Shown: piece after piece, positions 8,301 to 15,905 of the stretch
Layout: every line of letters starts with the position of its first letter
How positions within the stretch are numbered: the stretch's first letter is position 1
NCBI GenBank assembly: GCA_040758475.1
Contig: JBFLVN010000024.1
Span: 1 to 22,155 of the forward strand
Direction of reading: 5' to 3'
DNA: 22,155 nucleotides
From: JBFLVN01 sp040758475
GTDB taxonomy: Bacteria; JAGRBM01
Program-made: the position numbers and the translations under genes
Notes under the pieces: model-generated
The model's input: only the letters and a program-made list of their open reading frames with translations
Told to the model about the DNA's origin: nothing
Database searches by the model: none

Positions 8301-11300
8301 CACCACTTCGCCCGCTGCCGACGTGGGCATTTCGAGAATCGGCCTGCCTACGCCCGATCCGGCTCTCGTCACCCGTTCGCCCGAGCGGGCGGATTCGATC
8401 GCCATCTGGCGGCCCACGGCCGGGACGATCCCGGGTGTTACGGCTCGGGCCTATGTGACGGACCGCTCGTACCAGGGGCTCTATGTCATCGACATGGTGG
8501 AAGATGGGGTGACCGATCAGTGGTCCTTCAGTTTCCCGGACACGGGCGTCGTGGGCAATACCCAGTTCCTGCCGCTCGTTTCCATTCGCAACCGGACTCT
8601 TTCCAGCGCTCCGGCTTCGTTGGTTTCCGGCCCAGGGCCCATCGCGATCGATTCGGATCGGGCGCTGGCCTTCGTGGTCATCCAAACGCCCACCGGCACG
8701 ACTTCGGCGGGTGGGGGTGTGAGCGTGATCGCCCTTTCCCCCGATCCCGCCCCGGCGACGGTAAATCCCTTCCTCGATCTGCTCGTGCGGTTTCCCGGCC
8801 AGTCGTCGGGCATCCTGGAGCCGGCCCTCTGTCAGGGGACGCTTCCGGATTTCGTGGGTTGCGAGGTCGATTTGGACCACGACACGGCGACCCACTCCAT
8901 CGCTTCGACGGGTCAGACCAGTGGCATCCTCTTCGATTGCGATTTCGACGGAACGGCGGACGATACCCATGCAGGCCAGGAAAATCCTGAGCAATTTTTG
9001 CTTGTGGACCGGGCCGGATCACTTTTCCCCAACGGCGTCACGTTTCTTACGCCGCGGATGACTAACCTCCCGGGGGATTGGTGGAACCAGGTTGCGGAGG
9101 CGCCTGCCAGTGATTTCAATAACGAAGGTGCAATAACGCCCTGGCCGACACCCTGCGATACGAATACGAATCCTCCGGCCACCCCTACGACGTTCCGCGC
9201 GAATGCGACTCTTTCGAACCTGACCAAGGATTTCCGCCCTTACCAAATGATTCTTCCCGATCTCCCATCAGTTGTTGCTGGCGTTCGCCGGGACGTGGCC
9301 CTTCTGGCCGTACGTTCGGGTACGCGGGATACGAACACGTCTGATACGAGCAACCGCGAGTTCCAGCCGCTCTATCAAGTGGACATCGCAGCCAACGCGG
9401 CGCCGGTGCTCATCAACGATGGAACGGGTTCTGTTACTCTCGCGATTACGGCGACGGCCGCGGATTCCCCTTACCCCATCGCTTGCGTGGGCGATCTCCC
9501 CTATCTGACAGCCGCCACGTACAACACTTCAACCGACAACCATCCCAGGCAGCCGGACAACTATGTCGTTTACCCCCGCAGCGCGGATTTGGCGGTCGTG
9601 GTTACGGGAGCGGCCGATCTTAGGGGTTCCGACGGGCTTGCCGATACGCCCGATGACCTCGTGTTCCCGGGGGACGTTTTGGTGACGGATTTCAATATCC
9701 CGAGCGGGTTCCTCTACCGCTACACGGTAACGGGCCTCGACTCGACAAACCCCAATACCACCTTTCTGATTCGTACAGACCGCTGCGACGCAGTACCCGG
9801 TGGAGGGGTCATCGACGAATTCCGCGTCATGCGTACCATCAAGATCGTGGATTTTTCCCAGACGGTAAACGGTCAAGATACGGGTTCTCCAGCCTTTGCG
9901 GCGATCCAAGACCCGCTTAACAGCTTCCCGAGCGTCCCGCGCGGACTTCCCTTCGGTGACGTCCGCGGCCTCCGCGATCCGTTATTCAATTACTACCTAA
10001 AGGATTTCAAGGATGCCGCCATCCTCCAGCACGACATCGGTGTGGCGGGCGACGCTTCGGACGATATTTTTACCGGTCTTGTGACCTTTACTTACGGAAC
10101 CCTTGCGGACGATCCCTCGACGGGATGCAGCCATCCGCCCCTTTCGGGGACCAAGTGTGCCCACGCGGGGGCTTTCAGCGTAAAGAAATGCCTCCTTTCG
10201 TCGGGCGCCAATTCCCGCCGGTACAATCTCGACAATTCGCCCTCCGGCGGGTGCCTGCCCGTTAATTCGGCCCAGTCCAACGACAATTCGGGCTCGACGG
10301 TACTCCACTTCGAGAGCCCCACCCGCGTGCCGGGCAGCGGTGGACACGTCCTGGCGGCGACGAAGAAATTTGGATATTTCGTCAACGGGTTGACGGCTGA
10401 AGTCCTGGTGTTCGGCCACAGCCGGACGAGTGACAACGCCAGCCTTTCGGCCAGTTTTTATCCTCCTTTCGATTACCTGGGCGGACCGGGTTTCATCGCG
10501 TCGGAGTCCGGCATCAGCAATACCGAAACAGGGGAGAGCCCCGACGTGGCTTTGCCGGGGGACGCCGTTCCGTTCTTCTCCCGCAAGCTTTCGGATGCCG
10601 GAAACGTCCAGCGGATCGCGATTCTCAATCCGCAGCACGACCGCGTGGTGATCTTGGAGGAAACGGGGACGGCGCAGGTTTCTCCCCGGATCGACGATAC
10701 CAACAACGTGAGCGGCTTTTCTTCGATTTCCTTCCCCATGGTGTTCGACTCGAACGCCGGGTACCCGCTCCAGATGCTCGACGATCTCGTGATGGGCGAC
10801 TTCAGCACGAGCTTCCTTGGAAACCTCGTGGGTTTCGTCACCGCCCAGGGGACGAGCCCGCCCATCCAGGGAAGTTCCTTCCTCGGCGTCGTGGATTTTA
10901 CGGGCCGGGCGGCGCTGGACTTGGACGCGGACCTCTCGCAAATCCAGGGCATCGATTCGGGGAACGATCCCTTCTCAGACGTGGACGTGGACCGCGGCCG
11001 CGGGTGGCTCGTCGGGATCATTCAACACCAGCCCAATTGGGAGATCGCAGCTTGGGATCTTCTCACCTTTGAAGAAATCGATTTGACGACGGAGAGGGCG
11101 GGGGACAATTGCCAATCCTCCAACCGGCTGACCATCGACGCCGGAGGCGTCTTGGGCGGAGCCACGATTACTTCGGTCGCCTCACGGGACGGCCTCGTGC
11201 TGATTGGCTTTGCCGGCGGGAGCGGCGGCCGGCTCCTGGCCTTCAATACGGACAATCTCCAGGCAGCCAACTTCCAGCCTGCGACGACGACGTGCCGGGT

Positions 11301-11964
11301 GAACGTCGACCATGCGAGCGTAAAGCCAGCTCTTAGCGCGACCTTCTCGCCCCAGGACGTGCAGGACATCGTAATTCAGGGAGATCTGGCCTATTTCGTC
11401 GGCGCTTCCGGAGGCGGGCAAGCGCGTTTGGGCGTCCTCGATCTGGCGCCGTTCTCATATGATGGCTCCACCCCCCGGGACGCTTTCAGCGCCGGGGTAT
11501 TCCAAGGCGCTCCCGGCACGGCGATCGCGCTGGCCCAGGCTCCCACGAACGCGTTCTTGAACGGGAATCTTCTCTTCGTGACCGAATCGAACGGGGCCGG
11601 CGGTAACACCGTGGAAGTTTTCGACGTGGCGCCCCTCTCGGCCGCTCCTTCTGGAAGCGCCCAGATCACCTATCACGTGCCTCAGAAGGTGGGCGGGGTC
11701 TCCGGCGCCGACGTGGGGAACTGCGCGGGCCGCCTCACCTTGAACGGAAATACCCTGTTCGTCGTCGACGGCCGCGTGAGCACGATCATTTCCGGATCGA
11801 GCGCTTGCGACCTTTCTGGCGACAACTTGATCCTCGTGGACCTCACGAGTCCCGCCCTCTCCCGCGGTGCGCCTGCCACCCTCTCGGCCGAGCGCGTTCC
11901 CCTGGGCGATCCGGATTCGGAAGTGCGCGGGATCGTCTTCGACGCGACGCCGCCCAATCCTTAA
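5338..11964 (+). CDS. Giant secreted dockerin-like / Ig-like / beta-propeller-like protein, ~2208 aa
   Basis: Specific function unknown. From GTG 5338 the protein starts with Lys/Arg, a hydrophobic core and GMARA|QG, a normal Sec signal cut after residue ~30. Residues ~32-61 and ~102-126 are two F-hand, dockerin-like repeats (PDGRITVGDVAYVQLFALG and KDITVGDVTVLQLAALG); the first has an enlarged Ca loop. Residues ~134-265 resemble an IPT/TIG Ig fold. Three Ig-like units follow at ~263-396, ~397-526 and ~527-646. From ~770 to the end the sequence is rich in propeller-blade-like strands, including the paired motifs GYITDRSTSAIHVFDL and AYVTDRSYQGLYVIDM. About 28 cysteines. No transmembrane anchor or sorting signal at the C-terminus, which ends FDATPPNP. 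It is probably an extracellular stalk-and-head binding or structural protein partnered with the lipoprotein encoded just upstream. Alternative starts are ATG 5305 and ATG 5347. Confidence 0.88.
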   Translation: MKWMETKSVRRWLAAALLASGLALPGMARAQGLFGDVFPPGAPDGRITVGDVAYVQLFALGLAVPDGTQIDAANVFPITAATGCGPLADSVCIDFANRNMGGLGPGADAKDITVGDVTVLQLAALGQIKMPPRLNILSLTPNVPAPVPLSGLDGSSNPVELAIAGTGFDPANFEVRFIFDEVGDPSPGNPPEEVACTYAGGGFPQDCADFDILSATINEIVVTVPSATLTDVNGNGDGTAEATVRVTNLATSSTADSPDPLLYADALFELAIVSGDGQASFPLVALGEPLVLMATDLQGNPISSNGSQCLQDLQGCFIQFQVDFTPGDATHDGSLNGEGDTTSVDLSSGFAQVSVIPYPSAFNGGKLYVTATLMNFFGDPEPGVDPITFVVTIAQDADLVLSVTGGNSQTCANGEICPYVGTAAVPLSLRVIDKYGLDTGSTATISFADNTAGGVFSSPAVLTGVTNCAATPPCVTSVFPAEVQITAGTLEVANNEGDHAFQATATVPAVTVHPAGGLALRAHVERASPASIEMTSPDTQAERSVARGEQHAMDVLVRDQFGRTFNGATVNYAIALAPLGDDSNLSASAPVTAGGGLATSNLNVGSNGAAGDLTVTAAIAAVTGLTGGDSVSFLFAIGTDDSPPPPLDMARVHWATPVSNALTNFTDGTNVNSLLVRGALGAVAVQAGDDITQYSVHLTGPGLTDQCADFTGGMSNGLPTGVVGGNVDPSQARFQVTLGSYLPGTIAELRVSDEPCAGLTPEFSLPRTIVLPGAVNRGYITDRSTSAIHVFDLTAGSPFPGVEAVDADSTQGPQAIHMTGLGPNSVAFFATASAPPGAVDRALVVNTYSHDLSLVRIGEEVLVQHGDLSLSGGSPSDILVSPASNFVDGPAGASASRNAACNVGLSLSDFSTSSSTDDDDCAVAPGDRIIIHPPESLEGGTITRTVIEVIDDTTIRISGDLTSAQVPNNSDFRIVSNYREIDADNDPATTSPAADVGISRIGLPTPDPALVTRSPERADSIAIWRPTAGTIPGVTARAYVTDRSYQGLYVIDMVEDGVTDQWSFSFPDTGVVGNTQFLPLVSIRNRTLSSAPASLVSGPGPIAIDSDRALAFVVIQTPTGTTSAGGGVSVIALSPDPAPATVNPFLDLLVRFPGQSSGILEPALCQGTLPDFVGCEVDLDHDTATHSIASTGQTSGILFDCDFDGTADDTHAGQENPEQFLLVDRAGSLFPNGVTFLTPRMTNLPGDWWNQVAEAPASDFNNEGAITPWPTPCDTNTNPPATPTTFRANATLSNLTKDFRPYQMILPDLPSVVAGVRRDVALLAVRSGTRDTNTSDTSNREFQPLYQVDIAANAAPVLINDGTGSVTLAITATAADSPYPIACVGDLPYLTAATYNTSTDNHPRQPDNYVVYPRSADLAVVVTGAADLRGSDGLADTPDDLVFPGDVLVTDFNIPSGFLYRYTVTGLDSTNPNTTFLIRTDRCDAVPGGGVIDEFRVMRTIKIVDFSQTVNGQDTGSPAFAAIQDPLNSFPSVPRGLPFGDVRGLRDPLFNYYLKDFKDAAILQHDIGVAGDASDDIFTGLVTFTYGTLADDPSTGCSHPPLSGTKCAHAGAFSVKKCLLSSGANSRRYNLDNSPSGGCLPVNSAQSNDNSGSTVLHFESPTRVPGSGGHVLAATKKFGYFVNGLTAEVLVFGHSRTSDNASLSASFYPPFDYLGGPGFIASESGISNTETGESPDVALPGDAVPFFSRKLSDAGNVQRIAILNPQHDRVVILEETGTAQVSPRIDDTNNVSGFSSISFPMVFDSNAGYPLQMLDDLVMGDFSTSFLGNLVGFVTAQGTSPPIQGSSFLGVVDFTGRAALDLDADLSQIQGIDSGNDPFSDVDVDRGRGWLVGIIQHQPNWEIAAWDLLTFEEIDLTTERAGDNCQSSNRLTIDAGGVLGGATITSVASRDGLVLIGFAGGSGGRLLAFNTDNLQAANFQPATTTCRVNVDHASVKPALSATFSPQDVQDIVIQGDLAYFVGASGGGQARLGVLDLAPFSYDGSTPRDAFSAGVFQGAPGTAIALAQAPTNAFLNGNLLFVTESNGAGGNTVEVFDVAPLSAAPSGSAQITYHVPQKVGGVSGADVGNCAGRLTLNGNTLFVVDGRVSTIISGSSACDLSGDNLILVDLTSPALSRGAPATLSAERVPLGDPDSEVRGIVFDATPPNP

Positions 11965-12009
11965 AGGCCCTGCTTGAATCGCTCCCCCGGGCGGGCCTAG
12001 GGTAGGCCC
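11965..12009 (+). promoter_or_regulatory. Three-segment foldable leader abutting the mutL start codon
   Basis: AGGCCC (11965-11970), GGGCCTA (11993-11999) and TAGGCCC (12003-12009) can pair 1-2 or 2-3, but not both. Stem 2-3 is a perfect 7-bp hairpin with loop GGG. Its last base touches the A of the mutL ATG and it contains the only Shine-Dalgarno-like TAGGG. There is no U-tract, so it is not an intrinsic terminator for the giant gene. Confidence 0.4.
11974..12003 (+). promoter_or_regulatory. Candidate mutL promoter with leaderless geometry
   Basis: TTGAAT (11974-11979), an 18-bp spacer, then TAGGGT (11998-12003), which matches TANNNT. The -10 ends 6 nt before ATG 12010, so transcription would start at about the start codon. 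The same bases form the foldable leader, so promoter and hairpin are alternative explanations. Confidence 0.35.
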
Positions 12010-13806
12010 ATGCCCATCCGCCGCCTTCCGGACGCGCTCGTAAACCTCATCGCCGCGGGCGAGGTGGTCGAGCGCCCGGCGGCCGCCCTGCGGGAGCTCG
12101 TCGAAAACTCCCTGGACGCCGGCGCCCGGCGGGTGGAAGTCGATCTGGAGCGGGGCGGCAAGGATTTGATCCGGGTGACGGACGACGGGTGCGGAATACC
12201 GAAAGAAGAAATCCCCGTCGCGCTCGAACGCCACGCCACGAGCAAGATCGAAACGGCCGACGATCTTACCCGCATCTTGAGCCTCGGTTTCCGGGGGGAG
12301 GCGCTTCCCTCCATCGCGGCGGTGAGCCGCTTCAAATTGCTTTCGCGGATGAAAGCCGAGGACGTGGCTTGGGAAGTGCGCGCGGAAGGTGGGAAGATAT
12401 CGCCCCTTGAAGCCCGCTCCGCTCCTCCGGGGACGAGCGTCGAAGCGGCCAGTCTTTTCCACAATACTCCGGCTCGCCGGAAGTTTCTGAAAACCGACGC
12501 CACCGAGCTTTCCCATTGCCTCGACTTCCTCTCGCGCCTCGCCCTCGTACGCCCTGAAATCTCTTTCCGGGTCCAGCATGGGGGCCAAACCGTGTTGGAC
12601 GCGCCCGCCGCGCCCGAGCTTCGGGAGCGGGCCGCCCAGGTTTTGGGGAAAGAGGCCAGGGGACACCTTTATCCCATTCTTTGGGAAGGGGACGCGGCCG
12701 GAGAGAAAATCCGGTGGGAAGGTCTGGTGGGTTCCCCCGAACTTCTTTCGCGGACCCAATCGTCGATCTATCTCTTCGTCAACGGCCGGCCCATTCGTGA
12801 CCGCTCCTTGGCCCATGCCGTCCAGAGCGCCTACCGGGAAGTGCTTGTCGAACGGAAGTATCCGACCGTCGTCTTGAGCCTCACGATCGATCCGGCGTCA
12901 GTCGACGTGAATATCCACCCGACGAAGAGCGAAGTCCGCTTCCGGGCGCCCCAGGCGATCTATGGAAGTATTCTGAAAGCCCTCGAAACCCTGTTCGAGG
13001 AAGCCCCCTGGCTTCCGGCCGCGGCTCCCACGCCCTCCATACCCGCGTACTCTACAGAGACTGGGGAGGTGGTGGACCGCCAGCAGCGCATTCAGGAAGC
13101 CCTCGCGGCCTACGAGCCGAAGCGGAAGGGATGGGCACCGGATTATTCCTCCCGTGCCCTATCGCCCCGGCCGGGGGAGGAAAAATCACGGATCGAAAGC
13201 GCAGCAGCCAAGAGTAACTTTTTCGCGGGCCTCGATGTAATCGGCCAGTTCCATAACGAATTTCTGGTCTGTCAGACGGCCGACGCCCTCTATCTGATCG
13301 ACCAGCACGCGGCTCACGAGCGGGTTTATTACGAGCGCCTCCGGGAAGCGGCGCTCTCTCCGGGAGGGAAGGGGGCCCAGCGCCTTCTCGTTCCCAAGGT
13401 GATCGAGCTCCCCGCGCCCAAGGCCCTTGCCTTGCTCGAGGCGGCGCCCGACCTCTCGCGCCTTGGGTTCGAGATCGAATCCTACGGGGGTGGTGCCGTG
13501 CTCGTCCGCTCCGTTCCCGCCATTCTAGCCGAGCGTCCGGTGGACGAGCTCATCGCGGAGTGCGCTTCCGAGATGCTCGAACGGGGAAAGACGCGGGCAG
13601 GCGAGCAGGCCATCGAGGAAATCTGCGCCCGCGTGGCGTGCCACGGCGTGATCCGTGGATCGACGCCCCTCTCCCGGGAAGAGGCCAAAGCCCTTCTCGC
13701 CCAGATGGCTGATACGGACTACGCGGCCCACTGCCCCCACGGAAGGCCCGTCGTCCGGGAAATCTTCCGGGCAGACGTGGAACGCCTTTTCAAACGGGTG
13801 ATCTAA
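12010..13806 (+). CDS. mutL: DNA mismatch repair protein MutL
   Basis: MutL couples MutS mismatch recognition to strand incision. The N-terminal GHKL ATPase is complete: LRELVENSLDAGA with catalytic Glu29 and Asn33, DDGCGI at 58-63, RHATSK at 74-79 and GFRGEAL at 93-99, followed by the transducer domain with NIHPTKSEVRF. After a poorly conserved linker (~340-405), the C-terminal domain carries the metal-binding endonuclease motif DQHAAHERVYYE (431-442) plus ACHGVIRG and CPHGRP (from Cys575). This is therefore the nicking type found in bacteria that lack MutH. At 598 aa the length is normal. Start ATG 12010 gives MPIRRLPDALVNLIAAGE, which aligns with the known N-terminus of the family. It lies 45 bp after the giant gene and 14 bp before miaA. 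Confidence 0.98.
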   Translation: MPIRRLPDALVNLIAAGEVVERPAAALRELVENSLDAGARRVEVDLERGGKDLIRVTDDGCGIPKEEIPVALERHATSKIETADDLTRILSLGFRGEALPSIAAVSRFKLLSRMKAEDVAWEVRAEGGKISPLEARSAPPGTSVEAASLFHNTPARRKFLKTDATELSHCLDFLSRLALVRPEISFRVQHGGQTVLDAPAAPELRERAAQVLGKEARGHLYPILWEGDAAGEKIRWEGLVGSPELLSRTQSSIYLFVNGRPIRDRSLAHAVQSAYREVLVERKYPTVVLSLTIDPASVDVNIHPTKSEVRFRAPQAIYGSILKALETLFEEAPWLPAAAPTPSIPAYSTETGEVVDRQQRIQEALAAYEPKRKGWAPDYSSRALSPRPGEEKSRIESAAAKSNFFAGLDVIGQFHNEFLVCQTADALYLIDQHAAHERVYYERLREAALSPGGKGAQRLLVPKVIELPAPKALALLEAAPDLSRLGFEIESYGGGAVLVRSVPAILAERPVDELIAECASEMLERGKTRAGEQAIEEICARVACHGVIRGSTPLSREEAKALLAQMADTDYAAHCPHGRPVVREIFRADVERLFKRVI

Positions 13807-13814
13807 ACTAGAAT
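13787..13814 (+). promoter_or_regulatory. Candidate leaderless promoter of miaA
   Basis: TTTTCA (13787-13792) and TAGAAT (13809-13814, 5 of 6 to the -10 consensus) are separated by 16 bp. The -10 ends exactly 6 nt before ATG 13821, and no Shine-Dalgarno precedes that ATG. Transcription from here would begin at the start codon itself. Confidence 0.4.
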
Positions 13815-13820
13815 TGCCTC

Positions 13821-14762
13821 ATGCCCCCGACCGGACATCGGGAGGCCCCCAAGCTTGTGGCGCTCATCGGCGCCACGGCGAGCGGCAAGAGCGCGGCGGC
13901 CCTCGAATTGGCCGGACGCTATTCCGCCCACGTCGTCAACTACGACTCCGTACAGCTTTACCGGGGCCTCGAAATTGGCGCTGCGAAGCCCACGCCCGAG
14001 GAGCGCGCCCGGTTTCCCCATCATCTCTATGACCTGGGCGGTCCTGACGAGGAGATCACCGCGGGGGCGTACGCCAAGGCCGCCTCCGCACTCATCGACG
14101 ATCTCCTCTCCCAAGGCGGCCGTATCATCCTGGTGGGAGGGACGGGGCTCTACCTTCGGGCTCTTTGCAAAGGGCTTTCGGGAGCGCCGCCGACGGAACC
14201 GGCCATGCGGGAAGCCCTTGAATCCCGCTTTGCGGGAACACCCACGCCCGCTGTTCACGAGGCCCTCGCGAAGGCCGATCCCCTGGCAGCAGAGCGCATC
14301 GGGAAGAATGACCGCCAGCGGATTTTCAGGGCCCTTGCCGTCTTCGAGCAAACGGGGCGGCCCCTTTCGGATTGGCAGGCTTCCCATGGCTTTCGGGAAG
14401 AGCGTTACTCGCCTGCCTTGATCGGCCTTGCGGTGAAACGGGAGACTCTTTATAAGAGAATTGGCGAGCGAAGCCGCAGTATGCTGGAAGCGGGGCTCCT
14501 CGAAGAGACGCGGGGGCTTCTCGAAAAGGGTTACCCGCCCGAAGGCGCGGCCCTTTCCAGCATCGGCTACCGGCAGGCGGTGGAGCATCTTTCGGGAAGA
14601 ATGCCTTTGGAAGCGGTTCTGGGGAGCCTCGAGCAAGACACCCGCCGCTATGCCAAACGGCAGCTAACCTGGTGGCGGGGCGAAACGGGAATCGAATGGG
14701 TTCCGGCGGACGATGACGTGGAAGCCGCCGTGGGAGCGGCCGGGAAAGCCTGGGGGAATTAG
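13821..14762 (+). CDS. miaA: tRNA dimethylallyltransferase MiaA
   Basis: MiaA transfers a dimethylallyl group from DMAPP to N6 of A37 in tRNAs that read UNN codons. Visible signatures are the P-loop GATASGKS (17-24), YDSVQLYRGLEIGAAKPT (41-58; the usual DSMQVY here reads DSVQLY), HHLYDL, GGTGLYLRAL and, near the end, the tRNA-contacting RRYAKRQLTWWR. At 313 aa the length is typical. The mutL-miaA pair is common, but the hfq gene that often follows miaA is missing and pheA comes next. ATG 13821 matches the family N-terminus; no Shine-Dalgarno is present, and TAGAAT lies 6 nt upstream. The TAG stop is 6 nt before the pheA GTG. Confidence 0.97.
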   Translation: MPPTGHREAPKLVALIGATASGKSAAALELAGRYSAHVVNYDSVQLYRGLEIGAAKPTPEERARFPHHLYDLGGPDEEITAGAYAKAASALIDDLLSQGGRIILVGGTGLYLRALCKGLSGAPPTEPAMREALESRFAGTPTPAVHEALAKADPLAAERIGKNDRQRIFRALAVFEQTGRPLSDWQASHGFREERYSPALIGLAVKRETLYKRIGERSRSMLEAGLLEETRGLLEKGYPPEGAALSSIGYRQAVEHLSGRMPLEAVLGSLEQDTRRYAKRQLTWWRGETGIEWVPADDDVEAAVGAAGKAWGN

Positions 14763-14768
14763 GGGATC

Positions 14769-15899
14769 GTGGCGAAGCAGGCAAAAAAGAAGGCGCCTAA
14801 AAAAGCGAAGAAGGAGTCCGGCCAGTCGCTGGACCTTGCTTTGCTCCGTTCGCGCATCGACGCCATTGACGACCAGTTCCTCGCCCTCCTGGCCGAACGG
14901 GCCGAGCTCGCCCAGGAGATCGGCCACGCCAAAGCTACGAACGGAACACCTCCCCACATTCCCGAGCGGGAGCGAGCGATCCTGGATCGCCTTGTTGCGA
15001 AATCCGCCGAACCGCTCGATGCCGCGTCGATCGAGAGCGTCTTCCGGGAAATTTTCTCCGTCTGCCGGGCGTTAGAGCGCCCCGTCTCTGTGGCCTTCCT
15101 GGGGCCCGTCGGCACTTACAGCCATCAGGCAGCCCTCAAGCATTTTGGCAGCAAGCCCACGGGCGAGCCGGTGCATACGATCGGGGAAGTCTTCGACGCC
15201 GTGGAGCGCAAGCACGCCGATTACGGCGTCGTGCCCGTGGAGAATTCGACGGAAGGGTCTATCAACGAAACCCTGGACCGCCTTCTTTCGACGAGCGCCA
15301 GGATTTGCGCCGAGGTCGTGGTGGAAATCCGCCACTGCCTTCTTCGGGCGCCGGAGGCGGAAGGCAGGCCCGTCCGGAAAATCTATTCCCATCCTCAGCC
15401 GCTCGCCCAGTGCCGCCAATGGCTCCTTCGGCATTATCCGGCGGCCGAGCTCCTGGCCGATTCGAGCACGGTGCGGGCAGCCGAGCGGGTCCGGGGCGAT
15501 CCCGAGGCCGCCGCCATTGGTGGTGAATGGGTTGCCGAGCAGACCGGGCTCCAAATCTTTGCCAGGGACATCCAGGACCGTACGAGCAACCGGACCCGCT
15601 TTCTGGTGCTAGGCAACCAGAAGACCGCCCCATCGGGGAGCGACAAGACGAGCCTGCTTCTTTCCGTAAAGGACGAAGCGGGGGTTCTCGAAAAAATCCT
15701 CGCCCCTTTCGCCCGCCGCAAGGTGAGCCTCACGCGCATCGAATCGCGGCCCACGAGCGGCGGCCCCTGGGAATACGTCTTCATCCTCGATGTGGCCGGC
15801 CACGCCGAAGAGCCCCGCGTCGCGAAAGCCATCCAGGAAGCTTCGAAGAAGTGCCGCCAGATCAAGATTCTGGGGGCCTATCCGCGGGCCCTCGAATAA
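14769..15899 (+). CDS. pheA: Bifunctional chorismate mutase / prephenate dehydratase
   Basis: Converts chorismate to prephenate and prephenate to phenylpyruvate in phenylalanine synthesis. Residues ~21-102 form an AroQ-type chorismate mutase helix bundle (LRSRIDAIDDQFLALLAERA). From residue 105 the dehydratase domain begins (VAFLGPVGTYSHQAALKHF), with VENSTEGSINETLD and the catalytic TRF at 276-278. Residues ~295-376 are an ACT domain with EAGVL (303-307) and ESRP (325-328), the Phe-binding motifs, so feedback inhibition by phenylalanine is expected. GTG 14769 follows miaA by 6 nt with AGGGG just before it. An unusual Lys/Ala-rich N-terminal tail of about 15 residues (AKQAKKKAPKKAKK) precedes the mutase domain; its role is unknown. 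376 aa is close to the family norm. Confidence 0.97.
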   Translation: MAKQAKKKAPKKAKKESGQSLDLALLRSRIDAIDDQFLALLAERAELAQEIGHAKATNGTPPHIPERERAILDRLVAKSAEPLDAASIESVFREIFSVCRALERPVSVAFLGPVGTYSHQAALKHFGSKPTGEPVHTIGEVFDAVERKHADYGVVPVENSTEGSINETLDRLLSTSARICAEVVVEIRHCLLRAPEAEGRPVRKIYSHPQPLAQCRQWLLRHYPAAELLADSSTVRAAERVRGDPEAAAIGGEWVAEQTGLQIFARDIQDRTSNRTRFLVLGNQKTAPSGSDKTSLLLSVKDEAGVLEKILAPFARRKVSLTRIESRPTSGGPWEYVFILDVAGHAEEPRVAKAIQEASKKCRQIKILGAYPRALE

Positions 15900-15905
15900 A
15901 ACCCC

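Noticed and set aside
11455..12816. 453-codon minus-strand frame spanning the end of the giant gene and mutL
   Set aside because: It crosses two confident genes on the opposite strand, including the conserved MutL ATPase, and has no motif of its own.
14783..14789. A AAA AAG slippery heptamer in phase at codons 5-7 of pheA
   Set aside because: It matches the dnaX-type frameshift site, but the -1 frame stops after three codons (GAA GGC GCC TAA) and no stimulatory structure is seen. It is most simply a by-product of the Lys-rich tail.
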